DNA of 64,000 nucleotides, from contig CAYZYG010000003.1 of the NCBI GenBank assembly GCA_964481395.1, forward strand, positions 31,089-95,088. Direction: 5' to 3'. Made by a program: the position numbers and the translations under genes. Source of the DNA: JBFMFH01 sp964481395 (GTDB lineage Bacteria; Acidobacteriota; Vicinamibacteria; Vicinamibacterales; JAKQTR01). The first letter of the stretch is position 1. Every line of letters begins with the position of its first letter. Under the pieces are notes generated by a model. The model worked only from the letters and a program-made list of their open reading frames with translations. It ran no database searches and was not told the DNA's origin. This document shows, piece after piece, positions 8,838-19,100 of the stretch.

Positions 8838-9728
8838 TCAGAACCGCCGCGGCGGCATGCCGGGCAGCAGCACGAAGACGTCGTGGTGGTCCTTGCGGAT
8901 CTCGTCGATGAGTGCGGGAGCGCCGGTCTCGCGCGCGATCGACACATGGGTCAAGGCCAGATGCGCCGGCCGCAGCACGTCCCGCAGGAACCGCCCGCCG
9001 TTGAAGTCGGTCGGAAACCAGGACTGCACCAGCGCGAGGTTCACCGGCAGGCCGCCCAACCCGGCCCGCTCGTATTCGTCGACATTCCCCGGTGAGTCCC
9101 CGTCGTGGAACACCCGCCATCCGTGCAGATCCACCAGGTACATCGCGTTGGGCGGCGTCTGACTGTGGCTGCTGCCGTGATTGGTCCTGAAGGCCGTGAC
9201 GAAGACGTCACCCACCTTCCGTTCGACGCGTGCTCCTGCGGGGCCGTCGATCGTGACCACCCGCCGGGCGACGCGCGACCAGTCGGAGGCGGCCTCGCGC
9301 ATCGCCGCGATCGCGTCGGGCGGCGCCACCAGCACCGCCTCGTGACGATGCTCGAGGAAGCGCAAGGCCACGCGCGCATCGAAATGATCGGGGTGATTGT
9401 GCGTCACCAGCGCGAGTTTCACGTTGTCGAACGGTGGGACGCCGGCAACCATCTTGTCGATCGTCTCGGCGCTTGGCGCCCGATAGGCCGGATTGGGCCT
9501 GTCGAAGAGGGCGTCGATCAGGATCGTCGTGTCGCCGGCGCCCACCGCCACACCGCAGTTGGCGACGTAGTGCAGGGTCAGAGACGGCCTCGCGGCCATC
9601 GGCCGGGCCTGCCCGGCCCCGCCGCGCGGCGTTGCCGCGCCGGGCCCGGCACCGAAGAGCGTCTGGTTCGTGGCGGCACCAGCCAGAACGACGGCGCACA
9701 GCAGAACGCGGAACGGGGTGCGAGTCAT
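8838..9728 (-). CDS. Secreted MBL-fold metallo-hydrolase
   Basis: This 296-residue protein has a signal peptide (MTRTPFRVLLCAVVLAG) and a metallo-beta-lactamase fold. The zinc-binding motif is THNHPDHFD near residues 109-117; further ligands are probably in TNHGSSH, HDGDS and the late TH of LALTHVS. It resembles the UlaG/RomA-like group that hydrolyses ester or phosphodiester bonds, not true beta-lactamases. It is convergent with the HEPN gene and stands alone, without operon partners. Probable location is the periplasm. Substrate cannot be told from sequence. Confidence 0.85.
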   Translation of the reverse strand: MTRTPFRVLLCAVVLAGAATNQTLFGAGPGAATPRGGAGQARPMAARPSLTLHYVANCGVAVGAGDTTILIDALFDRPNPAYRAPSAETIDKMVAGVPPFDNVKLALVTHNHPDHFDARVALRFLEHRHEAVLVAPPDAIAAMREAASDWSRVARRVVTIDGPAGARVERKVGDVFVTAFRTNHGSSHSQTPPNAMYLVDLHGWRVFHDGDSPGNVDEYERAGLGGLPVNLALVQSWFPTDFNGGRFLRDVLRPAHLALTHVSIARETGAPALIDEIRKDHHDVFVLLPGMPPRRF

Positions 9729-9984
9729 GTTTGCGCCCTCATTTTCGGCACCCTCGGCGGATCACATTCGGCTGCCGCCTGTGTCTCGCGCATGGTCGCC
9801 ACGACACACCAGCGACCGTGCCTGCCTGCTGTCACGCGTCGCGTCTCTCCCCAGTGATTGGACACCAATCCACGGGCGTCGGGAGGCTGACGGCGAGACA
9901 GGCGATCCGACGCGCGGGGACGAGGTGCTCGCCGCCCATGTCGATGGTGCGTGCGCTGCTGCCCGCGGCAGGCGCTGGCCTCTT

Positions 9985-10464
9985 CTACGGTTCCGATGTA
10001 CCCGTTCCACCGGCCATGGCTTCCATGCGTCGCTGCAGTTCGTCGGGCGGGACGTCCTCGACGTGCGTGGCGAGCGTCCACTGGTGTCCGAACGGGTCCA
10101 CGAGCGTGCCCGCGCGGTCGCCGTAGAACTGGTTCCGCACCGGCTTCACCTCGGTGCACCCCGCGTCGATCGCCCGTGCGAACGCGGCGTCAACGTCAGG
10201 CACATACACCATGAAGCTGACCGCGTGACCCTGGCCTGGTTGTGGGGAGACCGCTCCCATCTGCGGAAACTCGTCGGCCAGCATGAATGGGGAATCTCCG
10301 ATCCGCAATTCGGCGTGACCGATGCTGTTGCCCGGTCCTGTGAGCCGGAACAGCTCCTGCGCACCAAGGGCCCGTGCGTAGAACTCGAGGGCGTCCGCGG
10401 CGCCCTTGACGATCAGGTACGGCGTGAGGGTGTGGTATCCCTCCGGAATCGGCTGGACGGCCAT
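9985..10464 (-). CDS. VOC-family protein, PhnB/glyoxalase-like
   Basis: This 159-residue cytoplasmic protein has the two beta-alpha-beta-beta-beta modules of the vicinal-oxygen-chelate superfamily. The N-terminal HTLTPYLIVKGAADALEFY and the DPFGHQWTLATHVEDV ending are typical of the PhnB-like group. I chose the ATG at 10464, which has AGAAG upstream; the upstream alternative at 10482 lacks a ribosome site. Family members are often annotated as glyoxalase or bleomycin-resistance-like, but no activity can be assigned here. It is a single gene with no obvious partner. Confidence 0.88.
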   Translation of the reverse strand: MAVQPIPEGYHTLTPYLIVKGAADALEFYARALGAQELFRLTGPGNSIGHAELRIGDSPFMLADEFPQMGAVSPQPGQGHAVSFMVYVPDVDAAFARAIDAGCTEVKPVRNQFYGDRAGTLVDPFGHQWTLATHVEDVPPDELQRRMEAMAGGTGTSEP

Positions 10465-10634
10465 GGGGCTCTTCTGTCTCATGCGAATGTCGGATGCCCT
10501 CCCATGGTACACCCCGCGGGCTTACCGGGCCTCGAGAGCCCGGCTCGGTGCCGGTCGCGATGCGCGACGACGCCGGGGAAGGGCCGCCCAGGCAAGTGTG
10601 ATCCGGGTGCCGGCGAGCCGTTTGCTCTTCGCCC

Positions 10635-11636
10635 TCAACGCGATCGCTTGATCGCGCCCTCGGGAGGGGCGTCCGTGGGAATGATCGTCACCGTCCGCTC
10701 CTTTCCGTCGGTCCCGCGCAGGGTCAGTTGCAGGGGCTGTCCTGCCCGAGCATTGCCGAACGCCCCGCCTCCCTTGGCGGAGGTGATCGGATGTCCGTCG
10801 ACGGCCGTGATCTCGTCGCCCCTCTGGACGCCCGCGGTGTCGGCGGGGCCGCCGACCTCGACTCCCGTCACGCGGAGGGGCTTCGAGAACGTCCACGCGC
10901 GGCGCCCCTCCTTCATCGTGGCGGTGCACCCATCGCACGACCACCGGATGCCCAGGTGCGCGGCCAGAAACACCGCCTGGGGCCGGCTGAACCGCGAGCC
11001 TGCGCGGGGCACGGCGACCGCCACGCGGGGCTGGGGCAGGGCAATCGTGATCTCCTGCTGAGCCGGGTCGTCCATGTCGATCCGGACTCCGTCCCGCAGC
11101 TGCAGGGATTGCTCGACCGACGACCAGGTGAACGGGCTCGTGCTCATCCCCTCCACGAACTGCCCGCAGCGAGGGCGCGCGCGAAGCACGACGTCGGCGG
11201 AGCGGCCGCGTCGCCGATACCGGAGCGTGACGTCCTGGTCGGGCTCGATGTCGGCCAGGCGTCGTCCCCCTTCGGCCGACGTGATGAGCATCCCGTCGAT
11301 GCCGACGATTTGGTCGCCGACCCGCAGCACGCCATCGGCCGGGCTGCCCGGCGCGATCTCGGTGATCGTGGGTTCGATCGCGAACGACCACGCCGGCTGC
11401 CACCTGTCGGACACGCGTTTGATCGTGACCGAACAGGGCGGACAGTTCAGGCCGGTGATGCCCAGGTAGCCCGAGATCTCACCGGGGCAGGGCCGGTCCG
11501 CCGTCTTCTGGCCCGTCGCGACCTGCGGCGAAGCCCATGCCGCACCTGCGAGGGCGAACCAGGCCAGCAGAACCGGCCCGGCGAACGCTCGTGCTGTCGC
11601 CCGTTCACGGGTCTCGTGCGTTGTGGCGTCGCTCAT
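10635..11636 (-). CDS. Secreted protein with two CxxC-PDZ units
   Basis: This 333-residue protein has an N-terminal hydrophobic segment (PVLLAWFALAGAAWAS), giving a signal peptide or anchor, and then two copies of one unit. Each copy starts with LGI and a CxxC pair (C65/C68 and C234/C237) and runs into a PDZ domain (APGSPADGVLRVGDQIVGIDG and GGPADTAGVQRGDEITAVDG). No protease domain is attached, so the PDZ modules probably serve peptide binding. The CxxC pairs could hold a metal or form redox disulfides. It lies 33 bases downstream of the anti-sigma-like gene on the same strand and may belong to that sigma operon. Confidence 0.8.
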   Translation of the reverse strand: MSDATTHETRERATARAFAGPVLLAWFALAGAAWASPQVATGQKTADRPCPGEISGYLGITGLNCPPCSVTIKRVSDRWQPAWSFAIEPTITEIAPGSPADGVLRVGDQIVGIDGMLITSAEGGRRLADIEPDQDVTLRYRRRGRSADVVLRARPRCGQFVEGMSTSPFTWSSVEQSLQLRDGVRIDMDDPAQQEITIALPQPRVAVAVPRAGSRFSRPQAVFLAAHLGIRWSCDGCTATMKEGRRAWTFSKPLRVTGVEVGGPADTAGVQRGDEITAVDGHPITSAKGGGAFGNARAGQPLQLTLRGTDGKERTVTIIPTDAPPEGAIKRSR

Positions 11637-11669
11637 GATCGAGCTCCCTCGCTGCGTCGTGCCCGGTCG

Positions 11670-12269
11670 TCAGTACAGCGTCGTCCTGTTGGATCCGCTG
11701 CGGCCAGCGGGCGCGAACTGCCGGTCTTCGAGAATTCTCAGAATCCGCTCCACGTCGGGATCGTCCGGTGCCAGGCGCGCCAGTTCGAGCGCCGCGGCGT
11801 ACAGCGCGCCCATGGCGGACTCGCCGCCCTGTCTGATCTCGACCGCGAGTCGTGCGGGCGGCACGGCGGTGACGCCGCCGGTGCCCGACGCGGCGCGCAG
11901 CCGCGCGAGGGCCTCGATCGCGCGCACGTACGCGGAGCCGGCCTCCTGCACCCGTTGCGCCACCAGCGCGTCGTCCTGCTGGCGCGCCGCCACCAGGATC
12001 CGTTCGGCGCTTCGCGTTCCCGCCCAGTGCCCGACCAGCAGCCCTGATCCGAACAGGACGAGGGATGCGGCCACCGAGGCCGCGGCCACGAACCACGTTC
12101 GCGACACGCCGCGGCCCGGAGCGGCCGAGCTTCCGGGGCTGCGCAGCACGCCCTCCCGGCGCAGGGTGCGGACGATGCGCTCCTGCAGGAGCTCGGAGGG
12201 CTGCGCTTCTCTGGGCAGTTCGGCGAACGCCATCTTCTCCTCCGACGTCAGCTCGGTATCGTCGTCCAT
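11670..12269 (-). CDS. Anti-sigma-factor-like single-pass membrane protein
   Basis: This 199-residue protein has an acidic N-terminal cytoplasmic part (about 1-55), one transmembrane helix (WFVAAASVAASLVLFGSGLLVG) and a helical periplasmic part rich in Ala/Glu. This layout, and its position 52 bases after an ECF sigma gene on the same strand, fit an anti-sigma factor. I see no zinc-binding HxxxCxxC motif, so it would be a non-ZAS type. It probably binds the upstream sigma factor at the membrane. Confidence 0.75.
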   Translation of the reverse strand: MDDDTELTSEEKMAFAELPREAQPSELLQERIVRTLRREGVLRSPGSSAAPGRGVSRTWFVAAASVAASLVLFGSGLLVGHWAGTRSAERILVAARQQDDALVAQRVQEAGSAYVRAIEALARLRAASGTGGVTAVPPARLAVEIRQGGESAMGALYAAALELARLAPDDPDVERILRILEDRQFAPAGRSGSNRTTLY

Positions 12270-12321
12270 GCGCGTTCTCCTCGCCTGCGAACGGGGGCGG
12301 CCGCACTCCAGGCGGCGCCGT

Positions 12322-12870
12322 TCATGCCGTCTGCGGTCTCGCGTCGAGCAGCCGGCGCATCGCCCGCCGGGCGTCGTGCAGCTGGCTCTTGCAGGTGCCG
12401 TCGCTGATGCCCAGCCGCTCCCCGATCTCCCGATGGGTGAACCCCTCCACGTCGTGGAGCACGAGCACGGTCCGGAACCCCGGCGGCAGCAGCTCGAGGG
12501 CCCGCTCGAGATCCACCCGGCGTCCCGGGTCCGCCGTCTCTGCCGCCGCCGTCCGCTCGAGCCATTCGCCGTCGATGGTGGAGATGCGGCGGCCTTTTCT
12601 GCGCGCCAGCTCGCGGAACTGGTTGAGGGCGATTCCCGAGAGCCAGGTCCGCAGGCTCGACTGCCACTCGAAGTGCTGGAGCCCGCGCGCGGCCCTGAGC
12701 CAGGCTTCCTGCATCACATCTTCCGCTTCCGCCGCGTCGCCGCCGGTCAGCCGCAGGACGAACCGGTAGACCGTGGGGGTATGGCGGCGGTAGAGGGCCC
12801 GAAACGCGGTCTCGTCGCCGTGGGCTACGACCCTGTCGGCCAATTCCCGGTCTGAGAGGGCGTCTGTCAT
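12322..12870 (-). CDS. ECF-type RNA polymerase sigma factor
   Basis: This is a 182-residue extracytoplasmic-function sigma factor. Region 2 is seen in FRALYRRHTPTVYRFVLRL and DAEDVMQEAWLRAAR-like sequence. Region 4 is seen in LELLPPGFRTVLVLHDVEG and HREIGERLGISDGTCKSQLHRAR-like sequence, ending in an RRLL helix. The ATG at 12870 begins MTDALSDRELADRV, the normal family start; the frame upstream of it is open but not conserved. It heads an apparent operon of sigma factor, membrane anti-sigma and double-PDZ protein, suggesting a response to envelope or protein-folding stress. Confidence 0.93.
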   Translation of the reverse strand: MTDALSDRELADRVVAHGDETAFRALYRRHTPTVYRFVLRLTGGDAAEAEDVMQEAWLRAARGLQHFEWQSSLRTWLSGIALNQFRELARRKGRRISTIDGEWLERTAAAETADPGRRVDLERALELLPPGFRTVLVLHDVEGFTHREIGERLGISDGTCKSQLHDARRAMRRLLDARPQTA

Positions 12871-12980
12871 GGCGTGCGACGCTTCTCCAAGGTTGCTGTC
12901 AGAAACCGTCAGGCCTTGCATCCCGTATGTGGCCGGCGCAAGCCAGAAGGTTGGCTGGGGCTGGAAACGCCGCGGCTGAC

Positions 12981-14222
12981 TCAGTTCAGCGCCCAGAAGG
13001 CGAGCGTCGTCGCGTCCTTGATGAGCACGCCGCCCCGGACCAGCACCGGGTGGGCCCAGGTCTGGCTGTCGGCCACCTTGTAGGTCCGCACGGCGTCGAG
13101 CCCGCTGGCGGATGCTGCTGACACGATCAGATCCGCATCGCTGGTCAGACTCACCATGAATCCGCCGGCCAGCAGCATGGCGGCGTTGTCGCCGCGCCCG
13201 CCCTCGTCCGTCCAGAGCGTCTTGCCGGATGCGGCGTCGAGGCAGAAGAACTGGCCGCGCCTCTTGTGCGACAGCCCGAAGACGAGGTTGCCGGCGAGGA
13301 CGGGCGAGTTCATGTACATGCCCACGTCGGTGTTCTTCCAGACCGGCTCGGCCGTCCACCGATCACCCTGCCTGACGGGGCGAACCGCCATGACGCCGTT
13401 GTCGAGCCCGGAGAAGAGGAGCAGGTCCTTGAAGGCCACGGGCGTCACGATGTTCTGGACGTACGGCGTGGCGAACGGCAGGCTCCACAGGAGCGCGCCG
13501 GTGTCGGCGGCCACCGAGACGATCTTCGACTGCGACTGCGTCACGATCTGGCGGGTTCCCGCGAGGTCGACGGCAATCGGCGACGCGTAGCCGGGCCCAT
13601 CGCCGCTCCACCGCCACCTGACCTCACCCGAGCCGGCATCGAGGGCCACCAGCGCGCCCTGGCCCGATGTTCCCACGTGGACGACGAGCAGGCCGCGATC
13701 GACCAGCGGCGACATCGCCGTGCCGAAGTCGGGCGACGTCTTCGCGTACTCCGTCGTGAAGTCCTTCTGCCAGACGAGCTTGCCCGTGGCCACCTCGTAG
13801 CAGGACAGGATCTCCGTGATCCCGAAGGTGTACACGCGGCCGTTGGCGACGACCGGCGTGGACTTGGGACCTTTGCCGTGGGCCCTCGCGACCGGGTTCA
13901 TCGAGTAGGGTGCCTCGTACGCGTGCTGCCAGACGATGCGGCCGCTTTCCAGGTCAACGGCCGTGACGACCTCGCGTTCCTCCTGCCGCGTGTGGACGAT
14001 GACGTGCCGTCCCGTCACGACAGGCGAGGCATGTCCGGCGCCGACGGCCAGTTTCCACCCTGGCTTCAAGGCTGCGGGCCACGAGGACGGCCGGGTCTCG
14101 GGCGGCACGACGCCGTCGCGATTCGGGCCCCGCCACTGGGGCCAGTCCTGGGCTGCGGGCCCTCCTGCGGCCAGCGCGGAGGAGGCGAGCGCGAGCAGCA
14201 CGGCGACGATCGACCTTCTCAT
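12981..14222 (-). CDS. Secreted PQQ-like beta-propeller protein
   Basis: This 413-residue exported protein has a clean signal peptide (MRRSIVAVLLALASSALA) followed by the WPQWRGPNRDG motif found at the start of many outer-membrane-assembly-like propellers. About seven PQQ/BamB-type repeats follow, for example VTAVDLESGRIVWQ, CYEVATGKLVWQ and VALDAGSGEVRWRW. An AAAGGAGA ribosome site precedes the ATG at 14222. No catalytic dehydrogenase residues are evident, so it is more likely a binding propeller than a PQQ enzyme. It lies 110 bases upstream of the sigma gene on the same strand. Confidence 0.9.
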   Translation of the reverse strand: MRRSIVAVLLALASSALAAGGPAAQDWPQWRGPNRDGVVPPETRPSSWPAALKPGWKLAVGAGHASPVVTGRHVIVHTRQEEREVVTAVDLESGRIVWQHAYEAPYSMNPVARAHGKGPKSTPVVANGRVYTFGITEILSCYEVATGKLVWQKDFTTEYAKTSPDFGTAMSPLVDRGLLVVHVGTSGQGALVALDAGSGEVRWRWSGDGPGYASPIAVDLAGTRQIVTQSQSKIVSVAADTGALLWSLPFATPYVQNIVTPVAFKDLLLFSGLDNGVMAVRPVRQGDRWTAEPVWKNTDVGMYMNSPVLAGNLVFGLSHKRRGQFFCLDAASGKTLWTDEGGRGDNAAMLLAGGFMVSLTSDADLIVSAASASGLDAVRTYKVADSQTWAHPVLVRGGVLIKDATTLAFWALN

Positions 14223-14543
14223 GGTGTCTCCTTTCGGGGTACCGGCCGTGCGCCTGCCCCGAGGTCTGCAGCCGCGCCGGGGGCGGGATCGCGGTCGACG
14301 GGACGGATCATCTGCTGAGACGGAGCCCGGAGTCGCCGGGTTTCGCGCCGACACCCCGCGGGGCCTGCCCGAGTCACGGTTGCGGCAGCCCTGCCCGGCA
14401 CCGTGGCGAGGGAGAGCGCGGCGGCCAGGCCGTTCCGCCGCCCGGGACCGAATCAACTCCGAAGGGGTTCGTAACCCCGGGGGCCGGTCGTCGGTGTCCA
14501 ATAAATCATCGGCTGGTACGCGGGCCGGTGTGGAGGTGCCGCG
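14223..14543. other. Gene-free stretch between divergent propeller genes
   Basis: This 321-base stretch should carry promoters for the two divergent propeller genes. I see one short perfect hairpin, GGGGTT, loop CGT, AACCCC, at 14464-14478, and no supported coding sequence. Confidence 0.5.
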
Positions 14544-15482
14544 ATGCACGACTGGCTCGTCGGGATGGTGATGGCGGCGACGACCGTGGCGACGCTGGCG
14601 CCGGCGGCGGAGACGACGGCGCTTCGGGAACTGCAGAAGCCCCACCAGATTGCCGTCGAGGGAGATCGCGTGTACGTCTTCGACGAAGCCGACTACTCGC
14701 TGCACGGCTACTCGACGGCACCTGTCGCTCCGGTCGTGACCTTCGGCCGCAAAGGGGACGGCCCGCACGACTTCAAGCACCTCCCGTTCGTCTTCGTCCA
14801 GCCCGACGCGCTGGTGTGCACGGACTTCACGAAGATCATCTGGTTCTCCAAGAACGGTGAGGTCCGGCGGGCCATGCCCTTCGCCGGGCTGAAGGATTTC
14901 GATCTCAACTCCGAGATGCTCCTCGTGCCGATCGGAGATCGGTTCCTTCGCATCACGGGAGATCACGGAAAGCTCAAGCGGTTCGTGGACCTGCTGGACT
15001 CGAGGTTCGAGTTCCTCAAGACGCTCTACGAGGGACCCTTCGTCTGGATGCAGGGCTCGCGAACGGACTTCCGGACCGACACGGTCGTGTCCGGGGGGCT
15101 GGCGTTCGTGGCGGACACGTTCAGGGGGTTCTACGTCAGCGTGTTCGACGGCGACGGCACGCTGCTCCGGACCATCGATCGAACGGCGGACGTGGACGAG
15201 ATTCCAGACCGCGCGCCGCTTCACCAGTTCTCCGTGTCGGACAATCGGATCTACGCCACGACGTACAAGAAGGTCGAGGGGAGGACGGAGATGCTCGTCC
15301 TCGACCTCGAAGGCCGCATTCTGCAGCGGCTCTACCTGCCGCTGACCTCGATCCGTCCGGGGAGAGGCGTGCTGCGCCAGGATCTGTTCACGGTGAGCCA
15401 GGGGAAGCTCTACGAACTGGTTCAGGACGCCGGGACCGGGATCTGGCAACTCCTGGTCACCGACCTGGCCGCCGTGAGGTGA
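14544..15482 (+). CDS. Secreted six-bladed beta-propeller-like protein
   Basis: This 312-residue protein has a short signal peptide (WLVGMVMAATTVATLAPAA) followed by repeated strands with NHL/6-blade character: HQIAVEGDRVYVFDEADYSLHGYS, LAFVADTFRGFYVSVFD and SVSDNRIYATTYKKVEGRTEMLVLDLEG-type elements. Such proteins are common in Bacteroidetes and Acidobacteria and probably bind ligands outside the cytoplasm. The start at 14544 has GGAGGTG about 9 bases upstream. Its last 61 bases overlap, tail to tail, the end of the frameshifted gene on the other strand. Confidence 0.75.
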   Translation: MHDWLVGMVMAATTVATLAPAAETTALRELQKPHQIAVEGDRVYVFDEADYSLHGYSTAPVAPVVTFGRKGDGPHDFKHLPFVFVQPDALVCTDFTKIIWFSKNGEVRRAMPFAGLKDFDLNSEMLLVPIGDRFLRITGDHGKLKRFVDLLDSRFEFLKTLYEGPFVWMQGSRTDFRTDTVVSGGLAFVADTFRGFYVSVFDGDGTLLRTIDRTADVDEIPDRAPLHQFSVSDNRIYATTYKKVEGRTEMLVLDLEGRILQRLYLPLTSIRPGRGVLRQDLFTVSQGKLYELVQDAGTGIWQLLVTDLAAVR

Positions 15483-16062
15483 CTCCGGCCGGCTCGGGGG
15501 ACGGTGATGCGAAGGGCCTCGCTGTCGGCGCGAAGCTGCGCACCCCGAAGCTCGATGCGCAGGCCTGGGGCGGTCACCGTCACCGTCTCGTCGCCGCGCG
15601 CGACGTGCGGCGCTTCTGCGAGGCCGACGACGGTGACACGCCGGATGCCATCAGCCAGAGGATGGCGTCCCGCTGCAACGGTCAGCACGACCGTACCGGC
15701 GAACGCGTTGCGGGTGAACCCGGGATTGGTGAGCGCCACGGAGCCACGGGCCCCCGCCAGGGTGATGAAGTTGGCCTGAACGACCTCGCCATCGTCGAGC
15801 ACGAAGAGGTTGATGGGGTCGAAGCGCTCGATCTGGAGCGGGTCGGCGCCTTCCTCCACCTCGAGAATCACGCGGGCACCCGGCCGGGCGAGCATGTCCT
15901 TACGCAGCTGCCGCCGGCGACGCCTCGGGCGCCAGCCTCATCGAGGGCGCGCACGTACGCGAAGACGTCGTGCTGAGCTCGAGCGGGCGGCGTCTGAGCG
16001 GCAGCGGGCGCCGCCAGAGCCATCATCGCCGGAAGGAGCCGCGAGAGCCGCGCGGTGCGCAT
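15422..16062 (-). pseudogene. Small secreted protein gene, frameshifted
   Basis: The reading starts at an ATG at 16062 with a clear signal peptide (RLLPAMMALAAPAAAQ) and a helical stretch (HDVFAYVRALDEAG). It then hits a stop near 15868. The probable continuation is in another frame from about 15910 (LRKDMLARPGARVILEVEEG) to a stop at 15422, with strongly patterned beta-rich sequence such as NLFVLDDGEVVQANF. Neither piece makes sense alone: the first is a signal peptide without a body and the second a body without a start. Joined, they would make a roughly 210-residue secreted beta-sandwich-like protein. I do not recognise the family. The break sits near a GGCGGCAGCTGCG run and could be a mutation or a sequencing error. 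Confidence 0.55.
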
Positions 16063-16165
16063 CGTGCGAAGGCCCCGAGCCGAGGGTGGTCTGACGTGCC
16101 GGTGGGGCACGGGCCCCGGCGCGATGCCCGAGCCCGTGCCGCCGGTGTTCAGCCAGCCGTGCGGG

Positions 16166-19100
16166 CTACCACGTCGCGCGGACGCCGAACCGGAGAATCC
16201 TCGGGGCCACGATGCCCGAGATGTTGTTCGCCGTTGCCGAGTTCTGCTGGAGCCGGCGGGCGAGAATCGTGTTGGCGTTCAGCGCGTTGAAGATGTCGAC
16301 GCTCGGGATGAGCGTCACACGGCCGAGCCGGAACGACTTGTCCGCCTTGAGATCCAGGGTGTGCAGGCTCGGCAGCCGCGCGTCGCCGAAGCTGTCGAGG
16401 TAGATGCGGACCGTGCCCGCCCGGTTGGCGCGTGACGGCGACAGGATGTACTGGGGCATCAGATAGCCCTGCCGCGCGTTGTAGAAGGCGCCGACGTTGA
16501 TGGCCCAGGGGAACGTGTACATCCCGCTGACCTTGGCCATCCACTTGGCGTTGATGAACACGTTGTCGATGCCGCTGCCGCCCGCCTCGATGGCGTACTG
16601 GGCGCTCGTCCAGGCCCGCACGGTCGTCGGATCGACCTTGTCGGGATTCCGCGACTGATCCGCGTTGCCGCCGTCGAACCCGTCGGGCGAATCGTAGCGA
16701 TCGACCGCGTCGTTGTAGGCGAAGCTGGCCGTGAGCATCCAGCCGTCGGCGTACCGCTTGCGCGCGGTCAGCTCGATGCCGTTGAACGTGCGGTTGTAGC
16801 CCTCCCGGTTGGTGTAGACGTAGGCCGCGGGAATCGGGATGGTCGGTTCGAGGTACGTGACCGTGCTGCACCGCGCTCCCGCCTGCGGGCACGATGCGGC
16901 GGTCGGCGTGAACGACCGCTCGACGTAGTCCTGGCTGCCGAAGTCCAGCGTGTCGTTCCACTGGAACTGATCGTATTTCCGGTAGATGTAGCTGGCGCCC
17001 ACGCCGAGGCCGGCGAGGATTTCGTGGTCGACGCCGACGATGAACTCCTGCGTGCGGTCGTTCTCGAGGTGCGGGTCGACCGTTCCGACCGTGGTGAGCT
17101 GGGCCGGGTTGTCGGGGTTGTAGTTGCCGCTGAAGGTCAGGATCCGGGAGTAGTCCAACTCGCCCGCCTGGACGATGCCGTCGCGGTTCGCGTCGGACCA
17201 GGGGAAGCGGATGCTCGCGGCGGTCACCGGGTTCAGCGGCGCGACGGCCTGACTCGGCGACCGCTGCCCGAAGTAGATCGCCCACGAGGCGCTGGCCACG
17301 GTGCGGCCGGTGCCGAGTACGTCGTAGGTGAGACCGAGACGCGGCGACCAGTCGTTCCACACGACCCCGCCGTCGGCCCCATCGAAGGTGACGGCCGGCA
17401 GCCACTGCGGCGCGAAGGGGTGCGCGGGCACCGACGATTCGAGCGCGCGGTTCCACTGCCGATCCCACCGCAGGCCGGCCTTGACGGTCATCCGGTCGCG
17501 GGTGAACGTGTCCTGGACGTACGCCGCCAGGGTCTTCAGCTCGTAGTCGGTGACCGAGTCTCGCCACAGATCGGCGGCCTCCGCCCTGGTGAACGGCTCG
17601 CCAGCCGGACTGTTGAAGCGGGCTTCGGTGTTTCCGCCGACGTGGGTCTCCGAGTGCTCCTTCGCCGATCGGTAGCGGAACCCGGCCTTGAGCGCGTGAT
17701 CCCCGCCAGCCGTTGCCGGGAGGAAGTAGTTCAGCGTGGCATCGAAGCTCGTCGTCGGGCGGATGTACGGGCCGTTGCGCGAGAACGAGGCCGCGTACGT
17801 GCCCGTCGGCACCTCCAGCTTGCGCTGCACGTCATTCAGCGCGTCTTCGTGGAAGTCGAGAATGAAGTTGTTCCCGAGGTGCGACCACGCCACGTCGAGC
17901 AGCAGGCGGTCGTTGAAGATGTGCTGGTCGGCGGCCTTCCACAGGGGGTTCGCCCCGACATCCCAGCCGGGGGTGCCGTACTTCGACGGGACGGCGCCCT
18001 GGCGCCACGTCGTCTCGATCGGACGGGTGTCCGACGCGTTGCGGGCGTTCTTGGACTTGGCCGCCCAGGTGTTCTGGAACGAGAACTTGTTGGCGGCTGA
18101 CGCGGCCCAGCTCACCTTGTAGTTGTAGTTGTCGAGGAGCGTGCCGTCACTGCCCAGGCACTTGCGGACGTCCTTCGTCGGGATCTGGGCCAGCGGATCG
18201 GCCGCGAGCTCCGCCCTGATGGCCTGGCACGCCGCATCCGCGTTGTAGAAGCCGACGATGCCCGCCGCGATGTCCTGCTTGCCGTAGCTGCCCCAGAACC
18301 AGAGCTTCTGCCGCAGGATCGGCCCGCCGACCTCGAAGCCGTAGTCGTAGATGTGCTTGATGGGCGCGCCGGAGCCGGCTCGCTGCCGCTTCATCTCGTC
18401 GGTCACGTTGTCGGCCTGGAACCTCTCGTGCGTCAGGTAGTAGCGGCCGGAGCCCCGGAACTGGTCGCCTCCGCTGCGGGTGACCATGTTGACGCCGACC
18501 CCGCCCGTCTGCTGCGAGGCGTCGGCGCCGCCGGTGACGACCTGCATCTCCTCGAGCATGTCGAAGTCGTAGTAGATCGGCGACGATCCGGTAGCCGACA
18601 TGTCGGTGATGTCGACGCCGTCAATCGTCCATTTGTTGTTGCCCGTGGAGGCGCCCCGCGAGATGTAGCCGGACTGCTGGCCCGACTGCGATCCGCCCAC
18701 GTTGGTCCGGTCCATCGCGATGCCCGGCGTCTGCTCGAGAATCACCCACGGGTCGCGCGCGGTGGGCAGCGTCTGCAGCAGCTCCCGGTTGAAGGTGGAT
18801 TGCGTGCCAGTCTCACTGGTATCGACCACGGCCGCCTGACCGCTCACCGTGACGGTTTCCTGGACCGAGGAGATCTGCAGGACCTGGTTGATGTCGACGG
18901 CGCTGTTGATCGAGACGCGTACCCCCTCGCGCACGACGGTCGCGAACCCGGTGAGCTCGAAGGTCAGCGTGTAGAGGCCCACCTCGAGCCTCGGAAAGAC
19001 GAACGTACCGGTCTCCGACGACACGGCGGTGAGCTGGGCGGTCGGGCCCCTGAGCGTCACGGTGACGCCAGGCAGCACGCCGCCCTGGCTGTCGACGACC

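Noticed and set aside
9856..9870. GATTGG-ACA-CCAATC dyad
   Set aside because: Short 6-base arms in a 250-base gap are not above chance, and it does not sit at a promoter-like position.
12981..15449. An 822-codon minus-strand open frame
   Set aside because: Only its last 413 codons (from ATG 14222) encode the propeller. The upstream half lies antisense to the real gene at 14544-15482 and has no conserved pattern.
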